A stretch of 64,000 bases of DNA from Clostridiales bacterium (GCA_022773945.1 JALFNS010000033.1:1-64000), one strand, 5' to 3'. Shown: positions 27,857 through 37,570, counted from the first letter of the stretch. Notes: a model not told the origin generated them from the sequence alone. Made by a program: numbers and translations.

Positions 27857-28621
27857 CTATTTAACATTTCCTCCGCTGGCCAGACTCATGAAATACACCC
27901 GGCCGGCTCCAGCCTCCAGAAGGCATCGGCTGCACGCGTCCGCCGTCGCCCCTGTTGTCAGTATATCGTCTATCAGCAATAAGCACTTGCCGCTGATTTT
28001 CTCTTCTTTTCCCCGCGGAACTCTGAAAGCCTCCGCCAGAGCCAGTCTCCTCTCTGCCGGATTCATGCTTCTCAGCTTACCCGTATCTCTGGCTCTCTCC
28101 AGAATTCCGGTATCCACTCTCAGTTCCACCCCTTCCTTCCTGAGAGCTCTGCTCATGGACCGTGCCATGAGCTCGGACTGGTTGTAACCTCTCTCCTTCA
28201 TTCGCTCCCTGCTCACGGGAACGGGAACGGCCACATCCGGCAGGACTTCCTCCTTCATTACGGAGCTCATGAACTTGTCGGCCATAACCTCTCCCATTTT
28301 TACCGCCATATAGCCTTTGCCGCTGTACTTGATGTCCATCATGATCTCTCGTTCATGAAGGCCGTATGTCATACAGCTGAAGCCTTTGCTGAAGGCGTGG
28401 TCGATGCTCATGCAGCTGTAGCACAGTTCGCCCCGGTAGGTGTCAGGGAGGGCTTTGCCGCATCTCCTGCATGTCCTGCCGTCAGTAATCCAGTGGATTT
28501 CGGCGGCGCATCTGTCGCAGAGGGAGTAAGGCCGGCTTCTGTCTATAAGACTTCCGCAGACTATACAGTAAATATTGGAAGGAAACAGTGCCTCCCATAT
28601 CTCATCTCTTATTCTTCCCAT
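27857..28621 (-). CDS. comFC: ComF family phosphoribosyltransferase-like protein (ComFC)
   Basis: A 254-residue protein with an N-terminal zinc ribbon (CIVC...CDRC, CRRC...CYSC, about 19-70) and a C-terminal type I phosphoribosyltransferase fold with the PRPP motif LLLIDDILTTGATAD. ComFC helps natural DNA uptake and later recombination steps. No comFA helicase is adjacent. recD2, 15 bases upstream, is another DNA enzyme in the same transcript. Confidence 0.88.
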   Translation of the reverse strand: MGRIRDEIWEALFPSNIYCIVCGSLIDRSRPYSLCDRCAAEIHWITDGRTCRRCGKALPDTYRGELCYSCMSIDHAFSKGFSCMTYGLHEREIMMDIKYSGKGYMAVKMGEVMADKFMSSVMKEEVLPDVAVPVPVSRERMKERGYNQSELMARSMSRALRKEGVELRVDTGILERARDTGKLRSMNPAERRLALAEAFRVPRGKEEKISGKCLLLIDDILTTGATADACSRCLLEAGAGRVYFMSLASGGNVK

Positions 28622-28636
28622 TTTAACCCCTGATTT

Positions 28637-30877
28637 CTATATCTCAATATTCATAAGGCCTGCCAGTCTCTCCGCCAGACCCGAATATCTCATGCTTATC
28701 CTGTCATTGTCCACTATGGCGTTCAGTTTGTTCTGCGATCCCACCAGGACCACGGCCTTCTTGCCTCTGGTCACCGCCGTGTACAGAAGGTTCCTCGTGG
28801 CAAGCATAGGCGGGAACCAGCTTACAGGCATTACCACAACGGGAAATTCGCTTCCCTGGCTCTTGTGAACAGTGATCGCGTAGGCCGGTTCCAGTTCGTC
28901 CAGCTGACTGTAGCTGTAGGTCGTATATCTGCCCCCGTCAAATATCACGTTGACCTCATTGAACTCCGTATCTATGCTGTCGATGAATCCCACATCCCCG
29001 TTAAAGACTCCCTCACCGTCGGTGAAGTCCTCCATATTCCGCCATTTGAGTTCGTAGTTGTTTCTTATCTGCATGACTTTATCTCCCTCGCGGAAGATTC
29101 TGTCACCGTGTTTCTTCTCATTCTTTTCTTCCGACGGAGGATTCAGCACCTGCTGCAGTTCCGTATTGAGATTTATGCATCCGATTGTGCCTTTGCGCAC
29201 CGGACTCAGCACCTGAATGTCCTCCAACGGGTTCAGGTCGCTGAAGTATCCGGGCAGACGCCTGAGACAGAGATCCTTGATGGTGTCCAGCATCTCCTTC
29301 TCACTGTGTCTGTTCAGAAGGAAGAAGTCCTTGTCTCTGGCATTGCACTGAGGGTATTCGCCCCTGTTGATTCTGTGGGCATTGACCACTATCATGCTTT
29401 CCCGTGCCTGACGAAAAATCTCCGTCAGTCTGGTGCAGTACACATACTCGCTGGCTATAATGTCGCGAAGAACGTTTCCCGCTCCTACCGACGGCAGCTG
29501 GTCCTCATCGCCTACTATTATAAGCCTGGTCCCGGGGGTCAGCGCCCTCAGAAGGCTGTCCATAAGCATCAGATCGATCATTGAGGCTTCATCCACAATT
29601 ACCGCATCGTATTCCAGAGGATTCTCCTCATCCCTTCCGAATCTCATGAAACCTTCATCAATGCCTGCTCCTTCACCGGAAGTGAAAAAGGAATATTCCA
29701 GAAGCCTGTGTATAGTTGAGGCTTCGTGGCCGCTCGTCTCGGTAATCCTCTTGGCCGCTCTGCCTGTGGGCGCCGCTATGGCAGTGCTCAGCCCGCTCCC
29801 TTCCAGAATATTTATTATCGTGTTGATTATGGTGGTCTTGCCTGTTCCCGGACCTCCTGTAATTACACTGACACCCATATCCAGACTGGTTTTCACCGCA
29901 TGCTTCTGGTTATCGCTCAGCCTGATTCCCGTTTCTTCCTCCGTGGCTTCAATCAGCCTGTCCACCGAACCCATCACCGGCTTGCGAGGGCTGTCCGTAA
30001 GCTGCCTGATGCATTGACATACTCTCTGCTCCGCAACGTAGTAGTTCTCCGGATATACCACACGCCTGCCTTCAATCATATCCAGGCGTATCCTCCCGTC
30101 AAACACGAGAAACTCCAGGCCTTCAGCCACCTTCTCCCGACTGAGGTCCAGCAGCTGCGCGGCCTTCTCGCAAAGCTCCGTTTCCGGCAGATAGGTGTTT
30201 CCTTCTCCCGCAAACCATTTCAGAGTGTATAATATTCCGCTCTCTATCCTGTATCTGTCGTCAGGTCTTATTCCTATTTCTGCGGCTATGGTATCAGCCT
30301 TCCTGAATCCGATGCCGTAGACATCGTCAACCAGGGCATAGGGATTTTCCTTCACCGCCTTAATCGTGTCCTTACCGTATACCTGATATATCCTGACCGC
30401 CTGATTGCCGCTTATTCCGTAGCGGCTCAGGCTCATGGTTATCTCGGCGAATTCTCTGTGAGCCGTGAAAGCTTCGGATATTTTGAGCGCCGTCTTTGCT
30501 CCTATACCGGAGATTTCCTTGAGTCTCTCCGGCTCCTCCTCTATTATGCGAAAGGTATCCTCTCCGAATTTCTCCACTATGGCAGCTGCAGTTTTCCTGC
30601 CTATGCCCTTCATGGCCCCCGACGCCAGAAACTCCCGTATTCCTTCAGCCGAGGATGGCATAATCTCGCTGAAGCTGTCCACTCTGAACTGCTCACCGTA
30701 GCGTGGATTGTCCACGAATTCTCCCTGTATGCGGAAGCTTCTGCCCGCATCAACACCCGGAATCGTCCCCACGCAGGTAAAGGCTTCCGTCTCAGTTTCA
30801 AAAACGGCTACAGTATAGCCGTTTTCTCTGTTATGAAATATTATTTCCGCTATTATTCCTTCGTACTCTTCAATCAT
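28637..30877 (-). CDS. recD2: ATP-dependent DNA helicase RecD2
   Basis: A 746-residue SF1B 5'-to-3' helicase. The N-terminal OB-like and helix-hairpin-helix region (about 1-200, with GIGRKTAAAI and ISGIGAKTAL) is the mark of RecD2 as opposed to RecBCD-type RecD. Walker A GGPGTGKTT, the DEASM box, and the C-terminal SH3-bearing 2B domain with TVHKSQGSEF follow. It acts in mismatch repair and fork stability in Firmicutes. AGGAAG lies 5 bases before the ATG. Confidence 0.93.
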   Translation of the reverse strand: MIEEYEGIIAEIIFHNRENGYTVAVFETETEAFTCVGTIPGVDAGRSFRIQGEFVDNPRYGEQFRVDSFSEIMPSSAEGIREFLASGAMKGIGRKTAAAIVEKFGEDTFRIIEEEPERLKEISGIGAKTALKISEAFTAHREFAEITMSLSRYGISGNQAVRIYQVYGKDTIKAVKENPYALVDDVYGIGFRKADTIAAEIGIRPDDRYRIESGILYTLKWFAGEGNTYLPETELCEKAAQLLDLSREKVAEGLEFLVFDGRIRLDMIEGRRVVYPENYYVAEQRVCQCIRQLTDSPRKPVMGSVDRLIEATEEETGIRLSDNQKHAVKTSLDMGVSVITGGPGTGKTTIINTIINILEGSGLSTAIAAPTGRAAKRITETSGHEASTIHRLLEYSFFTSGEGAGIDEGFMRFGRDEENPLEYDAVIVDEASMIDLMLMDSLLRALTPGTRLIIVGDEDQLPSVGAGNVLRDIIASEYVYCTRLTEIFRQARESMIVVNAHRINRGEYPQCNARDKDFFLLNRHSEKEMLDTIKDLCLRRLPGYFSDLNPLEDIQVLSPVRKGTIGCINLNTELQQVLNPPSEEKNEKKHGDRIFREGDKVMQIRNNYELKWRNMEDFTDGEGVFNGDVGFIDSIDTEFNEVNVIFDGGRYTTYSYSQLDELEPAYAITVHKSQGSEFPVVVMPVSWFPPMLATRNLLYTAVTRGKKAVVLVGSQNKLNAIVDNDRISMRYSGLAERLAGLMNIEI

Positions 30878-30892
30878 TGATTCTTCCTGAAT

Positions 30893-32161
30893 CTATCTGA
30901 GCCATGTCACATCCCTGAGGGCTCTTCTGATTTTGCTCTTCTTGAAGGCTTTCGCGTACTTCAGAAGCTGGTCTCTCTCGTTCCTGTACGGATACTTGTG
31001 AATAACATCCGGCAGCAGGTTGAGAAGCATATCGGCTTCTTCCGGATCGTCGGTTATGCCGGCTTCGATAATATCATCCGCATCTATTCTGAGATCCTCA
31101 ACAAATATAGGCTGCTTCTCTCTGAGAATAACCTTGAGTATTTCATCGCGACCTTCTGCTCTCTGATTGTTATATCCCATGGTTATAATCTGGGCCTTGG
31201 CAACCTTGTCGATAAAGTTGTACTTATCCCATCCCACGCCGTAAATAAATTTCTTCAGGCTCGTGTCATCCGAAGCGAAGTGAAGTCTCGGCAAGGCCTT
31301 CTTCGTCTCCAGATACAGCTCCAGATCCTCCGGCTCATGAGGCAGATAGGATACCGCCTTGTTGTAGTGTCTGTCAAATACAAGATAGAACACCACCAGT
31401 CTTCTCTGTGCTATGTGCTTGAGATTGTCTATGTTCTCGCAAAGGAGCTCATACTCCTGCTCCTCGCGTCTTTCACTGCTTCTTCCCTCGTCACCTATTA
31501 TCGCCGGCAGCAGGTTCATACCCTTTATCATCTTGAGCATTTTGCCCGCGCTGTTTCCGTTTATGGCTTCTGTGAAATCGTAGAGAAGCTCTTCCTTCGG
31601 CGCCTTCTTCAGAAGGTCCGCCCTGTCGTTCATGGCCGCATATATCTCCCTGTCGAGGTCGAACCCGTAGAGCGCCACGTACTTAAGCGCCTTCATCATC
31701 TTGGCAGGGCTTTTCCTGAAGATCTCTTCGATATCTCCCGTTGGCTTGAGAAGCTTGTTTTTGATGTCCCTTCTTCCTGCGTAAGGATCGCTGGCGGCCT
31801 TGAAGGCATGCTCGCCTATAGCCTCACATGTGAAATCATATATAGACAGCTGGTCGTCAATGGAGCCTTCCAGCGTCACTATGTCCGCAACAACTCCGTC
31901 ATATGTGTCAGGCACATTGATGTCATCGGAAATTACTTCCGTGGTGTTGTCAATTCTGGTTACTCTGGATCCCAGAGCCTCTCCTTCAGGGAACAGTTCT
32001 CTGACAGTCTCCTGATCCGCATCTGTATAAATATCCCAGTCCAGGGCATCATGACCCATTTCTCCCGCTGCCACGCACTGCCCGGCACACCAGGCTTCAA
32101 AACCGCGGTCAGTGAGTGTCTTGAGAATTTTATTTATTTCCTTGGGTTTTCTCATGGCCAT
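30893..32161 (-). CDS. Degenerate CCA-adding-enzyme homologue, probably not active as such
   Basis: A 422-residue protein that aligns along its N-terminal half with class II tRNA nucleotidyltransferases. The carboxylate pair DWD (41-43) is kept. The GGxVRD motif reads AGQCVAA (26-32), the RRDFTINA motif reads IYDFTCEA (107-114), and the arginine-rich nucleotide-reading helix is changed to AKMMKALKY (153-161). These losses remove phosphate-binding and template residues, so CCA addition is doubtful. RNA binding or another transferase role is possible. GGAGG lies 8 bases before the ATG. It sits 3 bases after yhaM, a 3'-end exonuclease, which hints at RNA 3'-end work. Confidence 0.75.
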   Translation of the reverse strand: MAMRKPKEINKILKTLTDRGFEAWCAGQCVAAGEMGHDALDWDIYTDADQETVRELFPEGEALGSRVTRIDNTTEVISDDINVPDTYDGVVADIVTLEGSIDDQLSIYDFTCEAIGEHAFKAASDPYAGRRDIKNKLLKPTGDIEEIFRKSPAKMMKALKYVALYGFDLDREIYAAMNDRADLLKKAPKEELLYDFTEAINGNSAGKMLKMIKGMNLLPAIIGDEGRSSERREEQEYELLCENIDNLKHIAQRRLVVFYLVFDRHYNKAVSYLPHEPEDLELYLETKKALPRLHFASDDTSLKKFIYGVGWDKYNFIDKVAKAQIITMGYNNQRAEGRDEILKVILREKQPIFVEDLRIDADDIIEAGITDDPEEADMLLNLLPDVIHKYPYRNERDQLLKYAKAFKKSKIRRALRDVTWLR

Positions 32162-32164
32162 ACG

Positions 32165-33124
32165 TTACTCCTCCACACGATATATTGTTCTGTTGTCCAG
32201 GGTCCACACCCTGTCGCTGAACTGTCCCGGCTCCGTTCCCGCAACAGCCTCAGCCATATCATACATTTTAGCATCTATCATGTCCAGATAGTGAAGCATC
32301 TCCGCCTCAGGGAACAGCGGTTTCTTCGGGCTTCCGTATTCCGGTTCGTAGTGATGGGATATGAGCATGTGCTCCAGCATCACTCTCTTCTCCGAAGACA
32401 TTCCCTGTTCAAGTGCCAGTTTCTCCAGCTCTCTAACTCCCAGAACAAGATGTCCCAGCATCTTGCCTTCAAAGGAGTAGCCCGATGAGACTCCCAGCTC
32501 ATTTGACTCTATCTCCGTAAGCTTCTCGAAGTCGTGTATTATTACACCCGCCATGAGGAGCTCTCTGTTCAGATTGGTATATATCTGACAGACGGCTTCC
32601 GCCGTCATAAGCATGCGCTTGATGTGATAGAGGAGTCCTGCCATCTCAGCATGGTGATTCTTCGATGCTGCAGGATAGTACATGAGCCGCTCTCTGTTTC
32701 TCTCCAGTATGCCGGTGCAGAGAACTCTCAGCTCCTCATCCTCGAAATCCGCGGCCTTGCCGTGTATGTACTCATACATATCCTCCGGCTTCTCCGGTGC
32801 GGCCTTGATGTAGTCAGTCATATCTATGTTGTCTTCGGCACCCGTAAGTCTGATTCTGGTCACACGCAGCTGCTTCATCCCGTTCCACTCTGTGACCAGC
32901 GCCTTGATCTTGATTACCGTGCCTTCCTTGACACGCTCCAGACCCGGTATCTCCTCATCTGCGATATCCCATTTCTTGGCCGATATCTCGCCGGTGCAGT
33001 CTCCCAGAAGAATATCGAAATATGCCTTCCTGTTGGAGCCCACCTTAACAGCGCTATTTTTGACAATGAAGTACGAAACCACTTCCTGTCCTGTTTTCAA
33101 ATCCTTTATATATAAATCTTTCAT
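32165..33124 (-). CDS. yhaM: 3'-5' exoribonuclease YhaM (OB fold plus HD domain)
   Basis: A 319-residue protein with an N-terminal OB-type nucleic-acid-binding domain (about 1-100) and a C-terminal HD phosphohydrolase domain (HHAEMAGLLYH, IIHDFEKL, SHHYEPEYG). YhaM trims RNA 3' ends in Firmicutes. The frame is open for 30 more codons, but the family start MKDLYIKDL fits the ATG at 33124. There is no ribosome-binding site before it. Instead an extended -10 box lies 7 bases upstream, so the mRNA is probably leaderless. Confidence 0.88.
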   Translation of the reverse strand: MKDLYIKDLKTGQEVVSYFIVKNSAVKVGSNRKAYFDILLGDCTGEISAKKWDIADEEIPGLERVKEGTVIKIKALVTEWNGMKQLRVTRIRLTGAEDNIDMTDYIKAAPEKPEDMYEYIHGKAADFEDEELRVLCTGILERNRERLMYYPAASKNHHAEMAGLLYHIKRMLMTAEAVCQIYTNLNRELLMAGVIIHDFEKLTEIESNELGVSSGYSFEGKMLGHLVLGVRELEKLALEQGMSSEKRVMLEHMLISHHYEPEYGSPKKPLFPEAEMLHYLDMIDAKMYDMAEAVAGTEPGQFSDRVWTLDNRTIYRVEE

Positions 33125-33131
33125 AAAGTGC

Positions 33132-33140
33132 ATTATATCA
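33132..33140 (-). promoter_or_regulatory. Extended -10 promoter of yhaM
   Basis: On the minus strand TGATATAAT (33132-33140) is a perfect extended -10 element. No good -35 is seen, which is acceptable for this promoter class. Only 7 bases separate it from the yhaM ATG, so transcription would begin at or next to the start codon. Confidence 0.55.
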
Positions 33141-33207
33141 CAATTACCCGGAGACTGCCGCATCATTTTTAGAAAGGAGGTAGACACAGTATGGGATATC
33201 CTTATTA

Positions 33208-33548
33208 TGTACACCTAAAGTCCTGTTTTGGCCTCCCAAGTGTACAACGACCAGGCAAAATACCCCTCCGGGGTATATCTCTCCCGAATCCGGGCTGCCG
33301 GTTAAACGTACTATATCCTCAATGGGCAGTGTGGCGTGTTCCCTCCCGGTGCGGTGTACAGCTGCGCTTCCGCAGGAGCAGCTGCAACTGTGTGAGGGCG
33401 CGAGTCCGGAGCCGTAGTGAGATTGGGGGGTCTTCCCCCAATCGTAACAGGCTGCGGGCGAGAGCCGAACCTGCAGTTGCCTGCGACGAGGACTTAAGCA
33501 GATGTACACCGCACCGGGAGGGAAGATACGCCACCCTGCCCATAGAGG
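33208..33548. repeat. Large GC-rich, nearly palindromic element between yhaM and tuf
   Basis: The core (33317-33548) is one imperfect palindrome. The outer arms (33317-33360 and 33503-33548) pair over about 43 bp with few mismatches. Inner stems are GCAACTG/CAGTTGC, and GATTGGGGG with CCCCCAATC (33421-33443) at the centre. Two GGC...GCC mini-hairpins are placed symmetrically (33397-33413 and 33450-33466). A side domain (33208-33316) has three more hairpins, one closed by TGTACAC/GTGTACA. The heptamer TGTACAC occurs four times as two inverted pairs. It is richer in GC than its neighbours. It could be a MITE-like mobile element or a structured RNA. I know no family for it. Confidence 0.7.
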
Positions 33549-33563
33549 GTTTCAAGGCATACT

Positions 33564-33595
33564 AAAAGAGGCCGCCGCTTTCGCGACAGCCCCTC
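33564..33595 (-). terminator. Rho-independent terminator of the str operon
   Basis: An 11-bp GC-rich stem with a GAAA tetraloop is followed by TTTT on the minus strand, 21 bases after the tuf stop. Its two arms share blocks of 10-11 bases with the terminator after rplL at 45605. Confidence 0.85.
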
Positions 33596-33616
33596 GCTTA
33601 TCTCGTCTTTATTATA

Positions 33617-34810
33617 TTACTCGATAATCTCTGTTACAACGCCGGATCCTACTGTTCTGCCGCCTTCTCTGATGGCGAATCTCAGTCCTTCCTCGATTGC
33701 GATCGGTGTGATCAGCTCGATTGTCATTGTAATGTTATCTCCAGGCATGCACATCTCTGTTCCTTCAGGCAGGCTCAGATCTCCTGTTACGTCTGTTGTT
33801 CTGAAGTAGAACTGCGGTCTGTATCCATTGAAGAATGGTGTGTGTCTTCCGCCTTCTTCCTTCTTCAGTACGTATACCTCGCCCTTGAACTTTGTGTGCG
33901 GATGAATTGTTCCAGGATGTGCCAGAACCTGTCCTCTCTCGATTTCATTTCTCTGTACGCCTCTGAGCAGTGCTCCGATGTTGTCGCCTGTCTGTGCCTG
34001 ATCAAGCAGCTTTCTGAACATCTCCACGCCTGTTACTACGACTTTTCTCTTCTCGTCTGTCAGGCCTACGATCTCTACTTCTTCGCCTACCTTCAGAGTT
34101 CCTCTCTCTACTCTTCCTGTTGCTACTGTTCCTCTTCCTGTAATGGAGAATACGTCCTCTACAGGCATCAGGAAAGGCTTCTCTGTATCTCTTTCAGGCT
34201 CAGGAATGTAGCTGTCTACTGCTTCCATAAGCTCGATTACCTTGTCTCCCCACTCGCCTTCAGGATTCTCGAGTGCCATGAGGGCTGATCCTCTGATGAT
34301 CGGTGTGTCGTCGCCAGGGAAATCATACTCGTCGAGCAGCTCTCTTACTTCCATCTCTACCAGGTCCAGAAGCTCTTCGTCGTCTACCATGTCGCACTTG
34401 TTAAGGAATACGATGATGTACGGTACGCCTACCTGTCTTGAAAGCAGGATGTGCTCTCTTGTCTGAGGCATTGGTCCGTCTGTTGCTGCTACTACCAGGA
34501 TTGCTCCGTCCATCTGTGCAGCACCTGTGATCATGTTCTTAACATAGTCTGCGTGTCCCGGGCAGTCAACGTGCGCATAGTGTCTGTTAGGTGTCTCATA
34601 TTCAACGTGTGCTGTTGAAATTGTGATTCCTCTTTCCTTCTCTTCCGGAGCCTTGTCGATCTCGTCGAATGCTACTTCTTCACCGAGTCCGTATCTCTTC
34701 TGAAGAGTGATTGTGATTGCTGCTGTAAGAGTTGTCTTACCGTGGTCTACGTGACCGATTGTACCGATGTTAATATGCGGCTTGGTTCTTTCGAATTTTT
34801 CTTTTGCCAT
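33617..34810 (-). CDS. tuf: Elongation factor Tu
   Basis: A 397-residue translation GTPase that carries aminoacyl-tRNA to the ribosome. GHVDHGKTT (19-27), DCPGH, NKCD and the switch 1 segment [13 protein letters not shown] are present, followed by two beta-barrel domains. It is the last gene of rpsL-rpsG-fusA-tuf, 15 bases after fusA. No second tuf copy is in the window. Confidence 0.98.
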   Translation of the reverse strand: MAKEKFERTKPHINIGTIGHVDHGKTTLTAAITITLQKRYGLGEEVAFDEIDKAPEEKERGITISTAHVEYETPNRHYAHVDCPGHADYVKNMITGAAQMDGAILVVAATDGPMPQTREHILLSRQVGVPYIIVFLNKCDMVDDEELLDLVEMEVRELLDEYDFPGDDTPIIRGSALMALENPEGEWGDKVIELMEAVDSYIPEPERDTEKPFLMPVEDVFSITGRGTVATGRVERGTLKVGEEVEIVGLTDEKRKVVVTGVEMFRKLLDQAQTGDNIGALLRGVQRNEIERGQVLAHPGTIHPHTKFKGEVYVLKKEEGGRHTPFFNGYRPQFYFRTTDVTGDLSLPEGTEMCMPGDNITMTIELITPIAIEEGLRFAIREGGRTVGSGVVTEIIE

Positions 34811-34825
34811 TTTATTTCCTCTTTC

Positions 34826-36892
34826 TTATTTGTTAATAGACTCAACTAAATTGTCAGGTAACTTCTCGAAGTGGTCAAACTGCATTACATATACGCCTCT
34901 TCCCTGAGTCTTTGAACGCAGGTCTGTAGCATATCCGAACATCTGCGAAAGCGGAACATATCCTCTGACAGCTACCGCTCCGTTGTTCATGTCCGATCCC
35001 TCGATTCTTCCTCTTCTTGAACTTATATCTCCGATTACGTCTCCCATGTATTCATCAGGAACTGTAACCTCAACCTTGAATATAGGCTCGAGAAGTATCG
35101 GGTTCGCCTTCTTGACTGCTTCTCTGAAAGCCATAGATGCCGCTATCTTGAATGCCATCTCCGAAGAGTCGACTTCGTGATATGAACCGTCGTAGAGTTC
35201 AACACCGACATCAACAACCTGGTAACCGGCAACCGGTCCGGTCTCCATGGCTTCTCTGATACCCTCCTCAATCTTAGGAATGTATTCCTTAGGAATCGCT
35301 CCGCCGACGATTGAGTTCTTAAATTCAAAGCCCTCACCCGGTTCGCGAGGATATACCTTGATTTTAACGTGTCCGTACTGACCTTTACCGCCTGACTGCT
35401 TGGCATACTTGTGATCCACATCTGCCTCGCTTGTAATGGTCTCTTTGTAGGAAACCTGAGGTTTACCCACGTTAGCCTCAACCTTGAACTCTCTGAGGAG
35501 TCTGTCCACTATGATTTCAAGATGAAGCTCGCCCATACCGGCGATAATAGTCTGTCCTGTATCGTTATTTGTATAAGTCTTAAAAGTAGGGTCTTCTTCT
35601 GCCAGCTTGGCAAGAGCTATACCCATCTTTTCCTGTCCGGCCTTGGTCTTCGGCTCAATGGCTATTTCGATTACCGGATCAGGGAAATCCATTGACTCTA
35701 ATACTATAGGATGCTTCTCATCGCAGAGAGTATCCCCTGTAGTAGTGACCTTGAGTCCTACTGCTGCTGCAATATCACCAGAGTATACCATATCGATATC
35801 CTCTCGCTTGTTAGCATGCATCTGAAGAATTCTGCCGACTCTCTCCTTCTTGTCCTTAACGGAATTGTACACGTAGGATCCTGAAGCGAGAGTTCCCGAA
35901 TATACTCTGAAGAATGCTAATTTGCCCACAAACGGATCAGCCATAATCTTGAATGCGAGGGCTGAAAATGGGCCGTTATCATCCGCAGGTCTTTCTTCCT
36001 CTTCACCTGTCTTCTCTGAAATACCTGTAATAGGCGGAATATCCAGAGGTGACGGCATGAAGTCCACAACCGCGTCAAGCATCATCTGAACACCCTTGTT
36101 CTTGTATGCGGATCCGCAGGTTACTGGAACCATCTTGCCTTCAATAGTAGCCGTTCTGATAACTTTCTTGATTTCCTTCTCCGTGATTTCCTCACCTTCA
36201 AGGTATTTCATCATCAGATCTTCATCAAGTTCAGATACCGCTTCAAGAAGCTGCTCTCTCCACAGCTGTGCATCATCGGCGAGCTCCTCCGGAATCTCCG
36301 TCTTCTCATATTCACGACCGAGATCGTCCTTGTATATTTCGGCCTTCATCTCAATCAGGTCGATAATACCCTCGAAGGTCTCTTCCTTGCCGATAGGCAG
36401 CTGAATAGGCACCGCATTGGCTTTGAGCCTCTCTTTGACCATATCCACGACTCTGTAGAAATCCGCACCCATGATATCCATCTTGTTAACGAAAATCATT
36501 CTAGGTACATGGTACTTCTCTGCCTGTCTCCATACAGTCTCCGACTGAGGTTCAACACCTCCCTTGGCACACAGAACCGTAACCGCTCCGTCGAGAACTC
36601 TGAGCGATCTCTCAACCTCTACGGTAAAGTCCACGTGTCCCGGTGTATCGATGATGTTTATTCTGGTGTCTTTCCATTGGGCTGTAGTAGCAGCAGAGGT
36701 AATCGTAATACCGCGTTCCTGTTCCTGTTCCATCCAGTCCATTACTGCTGCGCCTTCATGGGTTTCACCCAGCTTATGAGTTCTTCCTGTATAGAAAAGG
36801 ATTCTTTCCGTTGTAGTTGTCTTACCGGCGTCAATGTGTGCCATTATGCCGATATTTCTCGTCTTCTCCAAGGAAAACTGTCTCTTTGGCAT
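34826..36892 (-). CDS. fusA: Elongation factor G
   Basis: A 688-residue translocase GTPase. [15 protein letters not shown] (about 18-32), DTPGHVDF and NKMD motifs are followed by domains II-V. The length fits EF-G1. It drives tRNA-mRNA movement after peptide bond formation and helps recycle ribosomes. It is cotranscribed with rpsG and tuf. Confidence 0.98.
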   Translation of the reverse strand: MPKRQFSLEKTRNIGIMAHIDAGKTTTTERILFYTGRTHKLGETHEGAAVMDWMEQEQERGITITSAATTAQWKDTRINIIDTPGHVDFTVEVERSLRVLDGAVTVLCAKGGVEPQSETVWRQAEKYHVPRMIFVNKMDIMGADFYRVVDMVKERLKANAVPIQLPIGKEETFEGIIDLIEMKAEIYKDDLGREYEKTEIPEELADDAQLWREQLLEAVSELDEDLMMKYLEGEEITEKEIKKVIRTATIEGKMVPVTCGSAYKNKGVQMMLDAVVDFMPSPLDIPPITGISEKTGEEEERPADDNGPFSALAFKIMADPFVGKLAFFRVYSGTLASGSYVYNSVKDKKERVGRILQMHANKREDIDMVYSGDIAAAVGLKVTTTGDTLCDEKHPIVLESMDFPDPVIEIAIEPKTKAGQEKMGIALAKLAEEDPTFKTYTNNDTGQTIIAGMGELHLEIIVDRLLREFKVEANVGKPQVSYKETITSEADVDHKYAKQSGGKGQYGHVKIKVYPREPGEGFEFKNSIVGGAIPKEYIPKIEEGIREAMETGPVAGYQVVDVGVELYDGSYHEVDSSEMAFKIAASMAFREAVKKANPILLEPIFKVEVTVPDEYMGDVIGDISSRRGRIEGSDMNNGAVAVRGYVPLSQMFGYATDLRSKTQGRGVYVMQFDHFEKLPDNLVESINK

Positions 36893-36925
36893 TTTGTCCT
36901 CCTTTCTGCTTCTTTAGTCCCGCCA

Positions 36926-37396
36926 CTAGAATCTGTAGTGTGCAAAAGCCTTGTTGGCCTCTGCCATCTTGTGTGTATCTTCCTTTTTCTTAACGGATGC
37001 TCCTGTATTATCAGCTGCATCCATAAGCTCTTTAGCCAGTCTTTCTGACATTGTCTTCTCGCCTCTGGCTCTTGTGTACTTGGTGAGCCATCTCAGTCCC
37101 AGAGTCTGACGTCTTTCCGGTCTTACCTCCATAGGAACCTGATAGTTAGCACCGCCGACACGTCTCGCCTTAACTTCGAGAACTGGCATGATGTTGTTCA
37201 TAGCCTTGTCGAATACTTCCAGCGGATCTTCACCGGTGATTTCCTTAATCTGCTCGAAAGCATCATAGACGATTTTCTGGGCTGTTCCCTTCTTGCCGTC
37301 CAGCATGATGCTGTTAATCAGCTTGGCAACCACAACGCTGCCGTAAACCGGATCAGGAAGTACTTCGCGCTTAGGCACATTTCCTTTTCTTGGCAC
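36926..37396 (-). CDS. rpsG: Ribosomal protein S7
   Basis: A 156-residue primary 16S rRNA-binding protein of the 30S head. MPRKG start and the [13 protein letters not shown] helix are typical. Translation begins at GTG, with AAGGAGG 7 bases upstream. The 174-base space before it is structured and could be the site where S7 represses its own operon, as in E. coli. Confidence 0.97.
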   Translation of the reverse strand: MPRKGNVPKREVLPDPVYGSVVVAKLINSIMLDGKKGTAQKIVYDAFEQIKEITGEDPLEVFDKAMNNIMPVLEVKARRVGGANYQVPMEVRPERRQTLGLRWLTKYTRARGEKTMSERLAKELMDAADNTGASVKKKEDTHKMAEANKAFAHYRF

Positions 37397-37570
37397 TTCT
37401 CTTTCCTCCTTGATAAAAATTTACAATTCGGTACTCGTTGGCTGCATGCGAACTTTCTTCGGAGCCTTTGCGAAGACTCTTACTCCGCCTGCAACCCCCG
37501 TGGCGCCCTTCATATATATCTGCCGGTCTTAAGACCTTAGCAGCAAAGGGCACTTCAATTCTACCGATTA
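37397..37570 (-). promoter_or_regulatory. Structured rpsL-rpsG spacer, candidate S7 control site
   Basis: The 174-base gap is the longest inside the operon and has no frame that looks like a gene. On the minus strand GCCCTT pairs with AAGGGC across an internal hairpin centred on GGTCTTAAGACC. A second hairpin TCTTCG/CGAAGA lies nearer to rpsG. In E. coli, S7 binds the rpsL-rpsG spacer and blocks translation, so a similar loop is plausible here. It does not look like a terminator. Confidence 0.45.

Noticed and set aside
30998..32488. Plus-strand frame of 496 codons opposite the CCA-like gene
   Set aside because: It is the longest antisense frame, but it mirrors the codon pattern of the minus-strand gene, has no start signal and has no recognisable motif.
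33161..33180. Minus-strand ACCTCCTTTCT as a 16S rRNA 3' end
   Set aside because: Only 11 bases match. The bases before it do not fit the conserved 16S helix 45 region, so it is the complement of a ribosome-binding site, not an rRNA fragment.
33144..33555. Minus-strand frames of 121 and 78 codons across the palindromic element
   Set aside because: They exist because the GC-rich repeat has few stop codons. Neither has a ribosome site, and both encode low-complexity Arg/Ser-rich sequence that mirrors the inverted repeat.
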